64,000 nucleotides of DNA from Molossus alvarezi (GCA_037176705.1 CM073889.1:56041596-56105595); one strand, 5' to 3'. Counted from the stretch's first letter, positions 36,538 to 47,768 are shown. The notes: generated from the letters alone by a model not told the origin. A program made the numbers and translations.

Positions 36538-39216
36538 TTTTTTTTTATTAACTTCTGGTAAAGATGGCGGCGTAGGTAAACATGGTACTCGCCTCCTTCC
36601 AAACGACATCAAAATTACAACTAACCTACAGAAAAACCATCATTAAGAACCACCTGAAATTGAGCTGAAAGGAAGTCCTGCAACTATGAAATTAAAGAAG
36701 CCACATGGAGACTGGTAGAAGGGGCAAAGGCGCAGACAGGCTGGTCCCACACCCATGTGTGGCAGAAAAAAGGTGAGGAGGGATATCTCCGCTGTGAAAA
36801 TCCTCCCTGAGGAGCAAGGGCTCCCCATCCCACATCAGGTCCCCAACTCGGGGTTTCAGTACCAGGAAGTGAAGTCCCCATAACTTCTGGCTATAAAAAT
36901 TAGTGGGAATTGAGGCTGAGGTTTCTGGAGTCCCAGGGAGCTCCTCTTAAAGAGCCTGCTCACAGACTTACTTGGACTCACTCCCTCTGAGCTCTAATGT
37001 GGGGGAGGTAGCTTAAAAAGCACCAGAGACATACAGGGAAGAACTGAGTTGCTTGGCATTAGGGTGAGAGCTGGAAAGGCAGCTTTCTCCTAGTCAGACA
37101 ACTTGGCAGAGGTTGTTGTTCCTTTGGTGAGTCCTTCCCCCATGGGACCTGCAGGCAGGTGCCATATTTGCAACCTGGCTCACATTGTTTGCCCTGCCCT
37201 GGTAGTTCCCTGAGGCTCTGCCCCACCCAACTTTTGAGCCCACCCAAGCTTTACCATATGATTGGCCAGTGGCTTTACCATATGATTGGCCTGTCTTGGC
37301 TCCTGCTTCAAATTTTACTAAATTCTCTCAAACAAGCAGCATCTGGCCTCAGAGAACCCCATATCTCTTGCTAAGTAGCCCAGGCCTGGCACTAGAAGCA
37401 GCCAGCCTTGGTTTACAACTTGGCTTTGCCTGGGCACCTCCAAGCCCAGCACAGGAAGCAGCCATCTGCAGATCACTTTGTAGCTTATGCCTGGTGACCC
37501 TAGGTAGAACAGAGATAGTGGCTGACTTTGGCCTGCACCTCCTGGGAAGCCCCAGAGCCAACATACTCAGTGGACAACTTCAGACCACATTGAAGAACCA
37601 GCACCCAACCACCTCCACAAGCAACACACTCAAGGGGTGGTATCAGAGCTCAGCTGAAGTAAGTCTTGCTCTGTGTGGTTGGGACCCTGCACAGGTGATC
37701 CTCCAAGGTGGTCAGAGGTTGGTGGTCAGTGGTCACAGCCAGTCAATGCAGCTGATCAGCCTGAGTAAATCCCTCTAATTGATGTGTGATCAGCAATCAA
37801 GATTCAGTTACAACTGAAAGGTATACAGTCCATGCAAGGGGTGCACCTCGAGGGCCCAGCTGGGGTGATCCAGGAGTTGTGCCACTGGACCCTACAGGAC
37901 ATCTACTACAATAGGCCACCCTAGGAAGCCTAGGAGACATAGAAACTCTACCTAATACATAGAAACAAACACAGGGATGCAGCCAAAATGAGGAGACAAG
38001 GAAACATAACCCAAATGAAAGAATAGAACAAAACTCCAGGAAAAGAACTAAACAAAATGAAGATAAGCAATCTAACCAATGCAGAATTAAAAGCACTGGT
38101 TATAAAGATACTCAAGGAACTTAGTGAGGACCTCAATAGCATAATAAAGAACCAATCAGAAATGAAAGATACACTAACTGAAATTAAGAATAATTTACAG
38201 GGTATCAACAGTAGAGTAGGTGAAGCTGAGAATCAAAATATCGATTTGGAATATAAAAAAGTAAAAAACACCCAATCAGAACAGCAAAAAAATAAACAAA
38301 AAATGAGGATAGTGTAACTCTGGAACAACTTCAAGAGTACCAACATTCATATCATGGGGTTACCAGAAGGAGAAGAGAGAGAGCAAGACATTGAAAACCT
38401 ATATGAAAAGATAATCATAGAAAGTTTCCCTGACTTGGTGAAGGAAACATACAAGTCCAGGAAGCACAGAGAGTCCCAAACAAGATAAACCCAAAGAGGC
38501 CCACACCAAGACACATCATAATCAAAATACAAAAAGTTAAAGACAAAAAGAGAATCTTAAAAGCAGCAAGAGAAAAGCAGGTAGTTACCTACAAGGGAGC
38601 TCCCATAAGACTGTCAGCTGATTTCTCAAAAGAAACTTTGCAGGCCAGAAGGGAGTGGCAAGAAATATTTAAAGTGATGAAAAACAAGGACCTACAACCA
38701 AGATGACTCTATCCTGCAAAGCTATCATTTAGAAATGATGGTCGTATAAAGATTTTCCTAGACAAAAAAAAAGCTAAAGTAGTTCATCACCACCAAACTC
38801 ATTATATGAAATGTTGAAGGGTCTTCTTGAAGAAGATAATAAATATAAACAATAAAATGGCAATAAATACATATCTATCAAATATTGAATCTACAAACCA
38901 AATGAACAGGTAGAACAGAAACAGACTCAGATACAGAGAACTTTTTGATGGTTGCCATATGGGAGGAGGGTTGTGAGGGAATGGGCAAAAAAGGTTAAGA
39001 GAATAAGAACTACAAATTGGTTGTTAGACTGATGAACTTCAGAGGAAAGGGGGGTGCAGGAAGAGATAAACTAAAAAACTTACATGCATAACCAATGGAT
39101 ATAGACAACAATACTGTGAAGGTTGTGGGGGCAGGGAACAGGAGTAGGGAGGAGGGTGTCAATGGGGGGAAAATGAGAAACATCTGTAACAAAAATAAAT
39201 TAATTAATTTTAAAAT
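36538..39216 (+). mobile_element. HAL1-type element (ORF1-only L1 relative), near full length
   Basis: It begins with a YY1-like ATGGCGGC at 36564-36571, followed by a roughly 1.4-kb 5' region, an ORF1, and directly an L1-like 3' UTR with no ORF2. The 3' end (GTCAATGG...ACATCTGTAACAAAAATAAA) closely resembles the L1 at 18354. Imperfect flanking repeats TTTCTAAAAY...TTTTTTAA at about 36516 and 39217 may be the target duplication. ORF1 is broken. Confidence 0.82.
37988..38855 (+). pseudogene. HAL1 ORF1, broken
   Basis: It opens MRRQGNITQMKE and meets TAG at codon 13. It continues through a coiled-coil-like region (LTNAELKALVIKILKELSED). It is frameshifted near 38290-38320 and shows the ORF1 C-terminal signature (RPTPRHIIIKI-like) near 38500-38530. 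It terminates at 38853-38855, immediately before the 3' UTR. Confidence 0.75.
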
Positions 39217-39686
39217 TTCTAAAACATTTTTTAAATAAAAAATTAATAAAAACACATTTAAAAGAATAATAATAATGAAAAAAAAAAAAAAAAAGAAAAT
39301 CACACACCAATAGGGCATATATTAGCATCCAAGATCGTACTCAACTTCAGTCCACCTAAATTGCCGTCAAGCAAGGGTAATAACAATGTTTGGATCAGAA
39401 GGGCCTGAAGGGTCATTGTGCAAATTATTTAAAATATCCAGAAATGTCAAGTTTCTAGTCTTTAAATGGAATAGAGTATTATTAGATTACTATTCGCATG
39501 AACACTGGCTGCAAATCAGTAAAAGACCTTGCACTGTGAGTGTGTTACCCTCTGTCTTTATCATCCAAGACATTTTCTTCATTTTTGAATAGAGGAATGA
39601 ATAAAAGAAGCACTTGTGATGCAGGATTTTTTTTTTTTCTTCTTTCTGTGTGTTTCCATCCTCAAAGTACTGGAAATCTAATTTCT

Positions 39687-39902
39687 GTTTTTTAATTCTC
39701 ACCCAAGGATATTTTTCCATTTATCTTCAGATAGAGTGGGAGGGGGAGAAAGAAAGAGAGAAACATTGATGTGAGAGAGACACATGACCCCAACCAAAGC
39801 CAGGGATGAACCGCTACCAAAGTATGTGCCCTTGACTGGAATTGAATCCACGACCCTTTGGTTCATGAGCAGATGCTCTACTGCTGAGTCAAAGGGGCCA
39901 GG
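39687..39902 (-). mobile_element. VES SINE (older copy)
   Basis: Flanked by ACTGGAAATCTAATTTCT at 39669-39686 and 39903-39920, a perfect 18-bp duplication, despite a diverged body. Confidence 0.92.
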
Positions 39903-40082
39903 ACTGGAAATCTAATTTCTTAATAAAAGATATCTAACTATTCAAAGCTCTGTTGTATTCACATTCCTAAGTAAAAGTTTCAGGACAAATCTGAACACAG
40001 AAATTTCTTTCCTTTAACTCTCGGATAAAAAAATAAGAAATTTTAAGAGAATGAGAAAAAAAGAAAATAAAAAGACACAGAA

Positions 40083-40629
40083 TAAGCTCCCTCTGCCTCT
40101 TTGCATCCACTTCCATCAGCTCTTAAGGTCGTTGGTCAGACCTCAGCCACCAAAATGATGAAGCAGATCGACAGCAAGTATGCTTTCCAGGAAGCCTTGA
40201 ACAGTGCAGGAGATAAACTTGTAGTCGTTGACTTCTCAGCCACGTGGTGTGGGCCTTGCAAAATAATCAAGCCTTTTTTTTCATTCCCTCTCTGAAAAGT
40301 ATTCCAACGTGGTGTTCCTTGAAGTAGATGTGGACGACTGTCAGGATGTTGCTGCAGAGTGTGAAGTCAAAAGCATGCAAGCATGCCAACCTTCCAGTTT
40401 TTAAAAAAAGGACAGAAGGTGGGTGAATTTTCTGGAGATAATAAGGAAAAACTTGAAGGCACCATCAATGAATTAGTTTATGTTTTTGAAAACACAACCA
40501 GCCATTGGCTCTTGTAATTTTTTTTATTTACAAAAAAAGAAGATCAAGTATAGAGACTGTATACTCAACTACCATCTGATTATAAAAGACAATAAAATAT
40601 TAATTCTACCCTTAAAAACAAAAAAAAGA
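40083..40629 (+). pseudogene. TXN pseudogene: Processed pseudogene of thioredoxin (TXN)
   Basis: An intronless copy includes about 70 bases of 5' UTR and the whole TXN coding region from ATG at 40155. The redox motif WCGPC and [17 protein letters not shown] are preserved. The 3' UTR has an AATAAA signal at about 40590 and an A-rich tail. An extra-T run near 40275 shifts the frame after IIKPF, a second disruption duplicates GCATGCAA near 40375, and the original stop is lost. AAAAAGACACAGA occurs before the copy (about 40070-40083) and again after its tail and a SINE (about 40923), which looks like the target duplication. Confidence 0.92.
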
Positions 40630-40867
40630 GCCCTGGCCGGTTTGGCTCAGCGGTTAGAGCGCCAGCCTGTGGTCCAGAGAGACCCGGGTTCGGTTCCCGC
40701 TAAGGGCATGTACCTCAATTGCAGTTTGTCCCCGGCCCTGGTTGGTCGTTCGGGTGGCAGCCACTCGATGTGTCCCTTTCACGTCGATGTTTCTCTCTCT
40801 CTCTCTCTTCCTCTCTATCCCTCCCACCCTGTCTGCATAAAGAATGGGAAAAAAACAAACAAAAAAC
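40630..40867 (+). mobile_element. VES SINE in the tail of the TXN pseudogene
   Basis: Starts right after the A-rich TXN tail, full-length head and body, with an atypical end TGCATAAAGAATGGG before an A/C-rich stretch to about 40930. A-rich pseudogene tails are usual L1-machinery targets. Confidence 0.9.
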
Positions 40868-40977
40868 CCAATATAACTAAATGCTAAATGAATAAGTAAA
40901 TAAATAAGTGGGTTTAAAAAAAAAAAAGACACAGACTGACACAGGAGACTATGCATGTCTTGTATGGTGTTTCAGGT

Positions 40978-41033
40978 CGACTCTCTCTCTTTCTTTCTTT
41001 CTCTCTCTCTCTCTCTCTCTCTCCCTCTTCCCA
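40978..41033 (+). repeat. (CT)n-rich tract
   Basis: CTCTCTCTCTTTCTTTC followed by about ten CT units. Confidence 0.9.
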
Positions 41034-41185
41034 CTCCTAATCACTCCCAATATCTCTATTTCTATCCTTTTCTATCCTCAGTGTCTTTTTTATGGCCCAA
41101 GTCTGTATTCAGAATTATTGTTACTTTATACATGTGAAAATATGTTTAAACCCTCCAAAGAATAATAAATTTCCATAAAACTTTA

Positions 41186-41397
41186 AAAAAAAGATTCTTT
41201 TATTGACTTTTTATTAGACAGGAAGAGAGAGAGAGAGAAACGTCAATGTGAGAGGGAAACATCAATTGGCTGCCTCCTCCATGTCCCCCTCACCAGGATT
41301 GAGCCTGCAACCTGGGCATGTGCCCTGATGAGGAATTGAACCTGCATCTTTTCAGTGCACAGGACGATGACCAACCAACTAAGCCACACTGGCCAGG
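41186..41397 (-). mobile_element. VES-type SINE (older subfamily)
   Basis: TTTATTGACTTTTTATTAGA tail, reversed head AAGCCACACTGGCCAGGA. Confidence 0.87.
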
Positions 41398-42842
41398 ACC
41401 TTACACATCTTTCATTGTCCAGGGACTAGCATATGGAAATGCTCCATAACTTTTCCTTGAGTGTTCTCACCCCCAAACCTGTAGCCCACAGATATCTCCT
41501 CTGCAGTAGACTCGTAGGTCCCACAGTCCTAGGAAACGATTGACAGGAAATGGTCTGCAGAACTGTAATTATTTAGGATTTGTTCTTAATGAAATGCTAG
41601 TTTCTTTCTGCTTCTTTAATGCCATTTTGTACTCACATAGTTAAAGTTCTTTCCAAAATAACTAGTAATTAATTCAACTTCATTAAAGCCAATTAATCCA
41701 AGATTAATTATAAATTTGCCCATAGAAAGTTATTATACTTTGCTCTTTGATTTGAGTTTTGGCTTTAAAGAACTTATAGGAGTGAAATGGAAATTTCCCT
41801 TTTCTCTGAGGGTATCTACCTTGCCAGTGATTGTGTTAACCATGTACTTTCTTCCATATGTCCCATACTAACCTCAGATGAGATTGTCACTCAGGCCACC
41901 AGCCATGCTTCCTCGCATTCCCAGCACTAAACAGATCTGCCAACACCACCTTAGACACAGAATGAGCAAGATGATGTCCTGGAAAGAACTGGTCCCATGC
42001 AAGTTCAATTCATGGCCCTACCTCATGGTTACTGTGTGATTCACCATTTCTTCCATCTGAATATGTATATAATAATATTTTGCAAGATTATTATGGTCTA
42101 TAATGGCCAGCATCCACTCCTTCTTCTTCTGTAAGGCTTTTTGGTTCTCCTAGGAGGTATCTCACTTCCTTTCCTCTAGGTGGGTGTCGATCCCATTTTA
42201 ACTCCAAGGGTGAGCCTGAGACACAGATTCATTCCACCAGCCTTGACAGTAGGTAAGCATGTCACCCAAGTTAGCACAGTGGGAGAAAACCTTGGAAATT
42301 TTTTCAGGGCAAGCAATATAAAAGTGTGATCTCTGACTGGACTAAAACCTGGGTAAATCAGTTTGGACTGTGATGGGATCCTGGGAGGGGAGCCTGGCCA
42401 TGGCAGAATATAAGCCCTTCAAAGATGTCCTTGTCCTGGCACTTGTGAGTATGTTACCCTACATGGTAAAGGGAACTTTGCAGGTGTGATTTAGTGAAGG
42501 ATCTTAAGATAGGGAGATTATTCTAGACTCTCTTATTGGCCCAATATAATCACAAGCGTCCTTATAAGAGGGCGGCAGGAGGGTCAGAACCAGAGAAACG
42601 GCATCAAGAGAAAGACTACTGGTCATTACTCTCTTTGAAGATGGAAGAAGGTTATGAACCCAGGAATGTAGACCGCCTGTAAAACTTAGGAAAAGTAAGA
42701 TAGTGGATTCTCCCCTAAAGCCTTCTTCTGGAGTTCGTGGGAGTGCCCTATTTCAGTTTTAAAAGCATGAAAAAATGAACCACTAAGGCCAGGACACACG
42801 CATAGAAGGCAAACATTGGGATGGGGGGGAGCTCATGTCTTT
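41398..42842. other. Intergenic interval with an old repeat
   Basis: Sequence from about 42400 to 42750 (GGGAACTTTGCAGGTGTGAT, CACAAGCGTCCTTATAAGAG, GGATTCTCCCCTAAAGCC) fits a common old mammalian repeat. The rest is unique-looking. The provirus inserted just downstream. Confidence 0.5.
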
Positions 42843-43271
42843 TGTTGTAACCCAGGAGAGTCATCCTCACTCAGACATCAAGTAATTTTGAATATTAGGA
42901 GCTTTATTACCTGCGCAGGGACTGCAGCCAACCTACACAGAGGAGAACTGCAGCCCCGAGCTCAGGGGGAGGGTTGCTTATATAGGACATGGGTTACTCA
43001 AGAGTTTAGCAGAGCAAGCAAGCTGCGTGTACAGAAGCAGATATCAGCAGTTAGTAACTGCACAAGTTGTTTGTTTTATATTTCTTAACATTTATTAGAC
43101 CCCAGCCTTGAATGCCTCATTGTCCCGTCTGGCATCTCCTGATTAGTTAAGCTCATGGTCATGGCTGATGCATACCTTCCTCTTCAAGAGTTTTTGCAAA
43201 AGCAACTCGGGTTCAAGGAACCCAGGAGAGGTTCCTTCTTCTAGCAGATGGAGAATTACTGGGTTATAACA
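42843..43271 (-). repeat. Provirus 3' LTR
   Basis: This is the partner LTR, same length and ends. The purine-rich stretch just internal to it (minus-strand CCAGTGGGGAA, at 43272-43282) directly abuts the LTR and is the likely polypurine tract. CTTT lies immediately outside at 42839-42842. Confidence 0.93.
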
Positions 43272-43289
43272 TTCCCCACTGGTTTTATG

Positions 43290-43560
43290 TACAGATCAAA
43301 TCTTTGATCTAATGGCAACCTTTGGTAATGAGAGGCCAGGACTAATAATTTGACATATTGGACCCTCTCTCTTATGAAAGCTATTAATTTGTTTATCATT
43401 ATAGGTCTTCAGAAATAGTCCTAGAAATAGGAGTATGAGGGGGCCTGCTAGAGCAGAGAGAAGAGTAGTGAGCCAGGGGGACCAGTTACAAAGACCTTCG
43501 AATTCGCTATTAGAGGCCTCTTCGCTTCTGGCCTGTTCTGCGAGGCGCTTCCTAAGAACC
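43290..43560 (-). pseudogene. Proviral envelope transmembrane subunit, C-terminal remnant
   Basis: The minus strand encodes a charged pre-membrane stretch, then WSPWLTTLLSALAGPLILL (start of a hydrophobic span, about 43430-43490) and a short cytoplasmic tail with RVQYVKLLVL. This order is typical of gammaretroviral TM. It lies just before the polypurine tract. The surface subunit is not recognisable, and upstream frames are broken. Confidence 0.75.
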
Positions 43561-44224
43561 TGAATACTCCCTCTGATGACTCTTATCTATTGGCATAAAA
43601 ACAGCAAGCTTCCCTTAGTGCTCGAAATGCTGTAAGGTGTCAGCGAGATAATTAGAGAGTTAAATTGTAATGGAGCACCCTATTACATGGGCAGGCTGGG
43701 TGGGGGGGCATTCTCCAAATCCTCAGTAACCTGCCTTCTTTGTTGTTTATTTTTAAAGGCATAAACTATAGAAAAAAACTACACTTTCTTGGCGCTGCTT
43801 TTGGCACCATTAAGGGGGGTTGATACAGAGGAGGGGGAGAGAGGAACTTGTTTTGTTAGGGTAGTTTTTAATTTCTCTCCTCTCATGGTTCCTCCAGTTT
43901 ACTAAGGCCATTATTATCCCCTTATCTTTTTATTTTTCTTTGGGTTTCTCAAGGCCCTTATGTTTACAAAGAAAGTCTGCTAGGGTGTGTACGTGTAGTA
44001 ACTGAGGGTCAGAATGGAGTTATTACATCCCCTTTGTGGTGACATTTTTTAAGATTTCTTTCAATATCCTATTTCTAAGTTCCCAGTTCTACTGGAGTAC
44101 AGATCTATAAAGATTCCCCTGTACAGTTATAATTAGAAAAATTAGAGTCCTGATAAATGCAAGAGTCTCATTGTTAAGGGACCTGGAGAGGCCTGCACTG
44201 TCCATTCCGCTTTTTCCGCCTTCA

Positions 44225-44400
44225 GCCAGGAATGGTGCAGCTAGACCAGGATGCCGTTGACCTTGACAGCCGTTGGTGTGGGCAGGATGACAGTGTATGG
44301 TCCCTTCCAGGTCAGAGTTAGTCCCTGGGTGGTGAATTTCTTTACCTATACCGAATCCCTGAGCTGGAACGGGTGCACAGGGTTTGAGGTGGGCACAGGC
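44225..44400 (-). pseudogene. Proviral integrase C-terminal domain remnant
   Basis: The minus-strand frame includes LTWKGPYTVILPTPTAVKV, the GPY/F-type C-terminal motif of gammaretroviral integrase (about 44255-44320). The catalytic core between this and the HHCC region was not recognised in 44400-45050, which is low-complexity T-rich sequence on the plus strand. Confidence 0.72.
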
Positions 44401-45049
44401 AGGGCATCGCAGATGTGTTTATGGATGGCATTCTGGGCAGATTGCAGGGCCTGTAAGAACTGTAAGAGGGCGAGGGGGAGCAGAGTGGTCCAGTTTTCAC
44501 CGGTTTCTAAAGTAAATTTGGTTAAGGTTTCCTTTAAGGTAACCCCTTAAAGCTATTCTGTGATATCTTTGCTATTAAGGTGGAGCCATTGTCTGATCTA
44601 AGGGTCAGGAGTAGCCTAAACCTGTTACTTCCTTTATTATATCCTAGACTGTTATTGTATTATTAGCGGCAAGCTCTCCCCTCTCAGTGTCCTATTTTTT
44701 TCCCTTCTTGAGTATTCTTTCAATGTCCTGTCTTCCTGTAATATGTATGTCCCTTTTTTTTATCTTTCCTTATTTTTTTATTTCCTCTGAATAATCCTTC
44801 TCTTTTTATTTCTTTCCTGTCTATAACTTACATAGACCCTCTGCGACTTACATAATCCTTCTTTAACTTATATAGACCCTCTGCGACTTTCTTAGTCCCT
44901 CTGACATGAACCTGAGAGCTTGCTTAATCTATCTATTGTCTGCACATCCCTTAGCTTTTCTTCTCCTTTACCTATTTAGACCTACACATCTCTGCTTCCT
45001 TCTGCCTTCTCCTTTTCCCTGTGACCTTATTGGACATCACCTGCCTCTC

Positions 45050-45520
45050 AGGAGTTCAGTAAGCTTGGTGTAACCTAAGTGGGTAGTCTGGTGCAGCTGG
45101 TTGACCAAAGTCCGACCTAGAGCCTCTGGGATTAATAACCTCCCATCAGGCAGTGTCTACTATCCGTTGCTTTTCTTCATGGCTTGTTTCTGCTTGGTTA
45201 AGTCATTTTCTGACCTAGTGTAAGTAGGAGTCAGAGGCAAACTTGTGTTTGGCAAGGTGACTGGTATCTGGATAGGTCCCCACTGGTTTTAGGGCCATCT
45301 GTCGAGCTTCCTTATTTGCACCACGGTTTCCTCTTGCCCCATCAGAGAGCCTGGATTAGGGCTATGAGTTCAGCCCCTTGGACTGAAGTTCCTCTGTTTA
45401 ATGACTGAGACCAAATGATATGGTCCAGAGTTACTATTGCTGTCCCAGCATACCTGATTTCTTCCTGGACATAGCTGCTCCCGTCCATGAATAATACCTC
45501 ATCTGATGATGGCAGTGGGT
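45050..45520 (-). pseudogene. Proviral pol remnant: RNase H and integrase N-terminal zinc-binding region
   Basis: The minus strand encodes FMDGSS and, about 45 codons on, QGAELIALIQAL (gammaretroviral RNase H pattern, about 45340-45510). The RNase H tail/linker follows, then LHQTTHLGYTKLTELL (HH part of the integrase HHCC domain, about 45060-45110). Frameshifts and stops separate the pieces. Confidence 0.78.
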
Positions 45521-45789
45521 CATCCTTGAGGTCTGTGCGGCAGTCTGCAGTGCCGATTTCCCCTAGGCCGTCCTGCAGAGGTTTCTCCGGGTCATCATCT
45601 GGAGGCAGGCTGGCAGGATTGATGGCAATATCCTGGGGAACTTGATGCGAGGGCTGGCCTGGAGTGGCAGTGGCCAGCGATTGAATGATCTCTGGAGTAG
45701 GTCATGTCTGAGTAGGGGATATGGGCATTCCGGCAGGAACAGAAACAAATGAGTCACAGTATTTTTCCCAAGGTCTATAGTCCTCTTTG

Positions 45790-46110
45790 AAGTCTAGGGG
45801 TAGGTTAGGGTCTCATTGGCTCGGTCAGGACTGAGTCTGCTGCACCAGTATCTACCAAGAAACTAACTAGTTTGTTCCCTATTGTCTTGTATTATTCTGG
45901 GCTCCGGAGGGCTCAGCTGAAGGAGCCCTAGCCCTGTCATTTTCCTAAATTAAGGACGGCTTTTCATTTTGTTCCTCTAAACCTGACTTTGCCCTTGTCT
46001 TTTCTATCTCTAATCGGGACCTAGACCTGCTATCCTGACCCTTCCTCATGTTTCCCTTCCTAGGGTGACCCTATTCTGTGTGCCCTGTTTCCCTTAAGTC
46101 TGCTATTATT
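45790..46110 (-). pseudogene. Proviral gag C-terminus to protease fragment
   Basis: Minus-strand translation gives a basic, charged stretch and then the retroviral aspartic protease active-site motif LVDTGAADSVL (about 45825-45865). Stops interrupt both parts. A nucleocapsid zinc finger was not recognised. Sequence resembling reverse transcriptase is missing between this and RNase H, so a large deletion is inferred. Confidence 0.75.
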
Positions 46111-46430
46111 ACCTTTGCTAATTCAGCCAGTTGGGCCAATAGGCCTAACAGGAGAACACGGTGAAAAGTGTCTAAGGAAGCCCTTCCCCCAACAGTACCA
46201 CAGTCAGAGGAATGGGAACATTTCCCCTGACCCCAGGTTTACAAAAGGATGCAGGAAAGGGGGGCAACATCCTAACACATATGTTTATGCGGGGCAGAGT
46301 GTTTTTTAACTCTCCAAGAGCACTTTGTACCCGTACCTGGGATCCCTATATTTAACTCCCTAAAGTTCAGAGAAGCCTATTGGAAACTAGTTGCTACTAT
46401 ACCCGCTAGGGAGGAGCAGCCCAGGCTGGC

Positions 46431-46637
46431 ATGGAAAGAATATGCCCCTTTCTGCAGCTGGACCGGGCTGGCACTTCAATGGTTAAACACTTTGCCTGTG
46501 AGAATGTCAATAAGCCTTGTAGAGAGGCATTGAGACCTCACTACAAGGAAGCCAGTACATCTGAATGTATCCATATCTATTCAGACATTGGGATGGATCA
46601 TTACCAGATCCAAATTCATCTTCTAGCTTTTCTGTAA
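46431..46637 (+). pseudogene. Possible class II (betaretrovirus-like) gag capsid fragment, opposite strand to the provirus
   Basis: A 68-codon plus-strand frame contains CENVNKPCREALRP followed by CIHIYSDIG at the expected spacing. This resembles the capsid C-terminal region of class II Gag (the A-Y/F-E-N-A-N...C...RP...DIG pattern). It sits where gammaretroviral capsid should be and runs against the surrounding minus-strand gag. Upstream plus-strand sequence to about 46180 gave no clear homology. It could be an inverted recombinant piece or a chance resemblance. Confidence 0.4.
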
Positions 46638-46679
46638 TAAGAACCCAAAATAGGCAAACTCAGGTTCGAGGTGCTTCCT

Positions 46680-46682
<3 letters not shown>

Positions 46683-46710
<28 letters not shown>

Positions 46711-46947
46711 TCCTCACCCGAGGACATTTTTCCATTTTTTGTACAGATAGAGTGGGAGGGAGAGAGAGGAAGGGAGAGAGAGAGAGAAACATCGACGTGA
46801 AGGGACACATCGAGTGGCTGCCACCGCACGACCAACCAGGGCTGGGGACAAACTGCAACCGAAGTACGTGCCCTTAGCGGGAACCGAACCCGGGTCTCTC
46901 CGGACCGCAGGCCGACGCTCTAACCGCTGAGCCAAACTGGCCAGGGC
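46683..46947 (-). mobile_element. VES SINE inside the provirus
   Basis: A full-length VES with a long T run (A-tail on the minus strand) is flanked by a perfect 17-bp duplication, TCGAGGTGCTTCCTTTC, at 46666-46682 and 46948-46964. It splits gag. The tRNA-like head (GGTTTGGCTCAGCGGTTAG) and the rest of the body look little diverged. Confidence 0.95.
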
Positions 46948-46964
46948 TCGAGGTGCTTCCTTTC

Positions 46965-47287
46965 ATTTGAACCTCTGGATACTGACATTTCTTACTATAA
47001 TTGGGTTTGTCAGTAGTTATGTTAATCCAAATATCAATATATGGCATTTGATCTAGGTGACCAGGGCTCCTGTATATTTTCTACTGGACTGTAAAAGCCA
47101 ATTGCAAATTGAAACTACCTTCAGGTGGCCAATTAACCCCTTAGGCAGGCTATTCAAGTTCATAGAGTGTTCTCAGGAAACCAGGATCTCAGGCTTTTTC
47201 ATAGTCACAGGAGCGCTTAAAGAAATCAGAAAAGTTAGCAAGCACACATTCCAGGGGAGTCTGGGGGGAAGAATTTCCTTGTCCCAT
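46965..47287 (-). pseudogene. Proviral gag, matrix region (broken)
   Basis: The frame begins at 47287 with MGQGNSSPQTP, the MGQ myristoylation-type start of gammaretroviral Gag. It is closed by a stop after 32 codons (47189). Matrix-like sequence continues beyond the stop in related frames, with the short motif PGHLDQMPYIDIW (consistent with the matrix C-terminal part) near 47030-47080. A VES SINE interrupts gag directly downstream. It has multiple stops and no intact product. Confidence 0.75.
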
Positions 47288-47383
47288 CCTACCGAAAGCA
47301 AAACAGTTAGAGCAGCAAGAACACGGAACACAAATAGACAGACAACTGCGGTCAAGACACAAAATACTAATTTCAGAACAGAC

Positions 47384-47497
47384 GCACCTGAAAGTGCCAG
47401 ATGGAAACCCACCGGTTTCCTGCACCCGAAAATGCCAGATGGAAACCCACTGGTTTTCCGCACCCGAAAGTGCCAGATGCACCCGAAAGTGCCAGAT
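47384..47497 (-). repeat. Tandem repeat in the proviral leader
   Basis: Two 38-bp units (47384-47421 and 47422-47459) are followed by two 19-bp half units (47460-47478 and 47479-47497). All share GCACCYGAAARTGCCAGAT on the plus strand. A further GGAAACCCACCGGTTTCC occurs at about 47529. The array lies between the PBS and the gag start. Confidence 0.9.
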
Positions 47498-47768
47498 TAA
47501 AACAGACTGGTACCAATTTCAGAACAGATGGAAACCCACCGGTTTCCCAGGTCAGGAGTCGGCGTCCCGCCCGCAACAATCCCAGAACGCTCCGGAGCTA
47601 CCGAAACAGACGGAAGGGAAATCCCTTACCCAGATCCTCAAGGCCGAAGTCCTAGTCCGAATTAGCCGAATCGAAAGCCAGAACGAATGTAGGTGTGGAG
47701 GGCAAGGAGGCAGCCCTCTGCGTAGTCTGAGGAGGTCGACCCCACAGAAAAGGGGGACCTTGCGGTTG

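Noticed and set aside
37269..37778. 169-codon plus-strand open frame
   Set aside because: Falls in the GC-richer 5' region of the HAL1 element, upstream of its ORF1. No coding resemblance.
43600..45050. Search for env surface subunit and integrase core in the provirus
   Set aside because: Only scattered, stop-ridden translation and T-rich low complexity were seen. No motif was firm enough to report.
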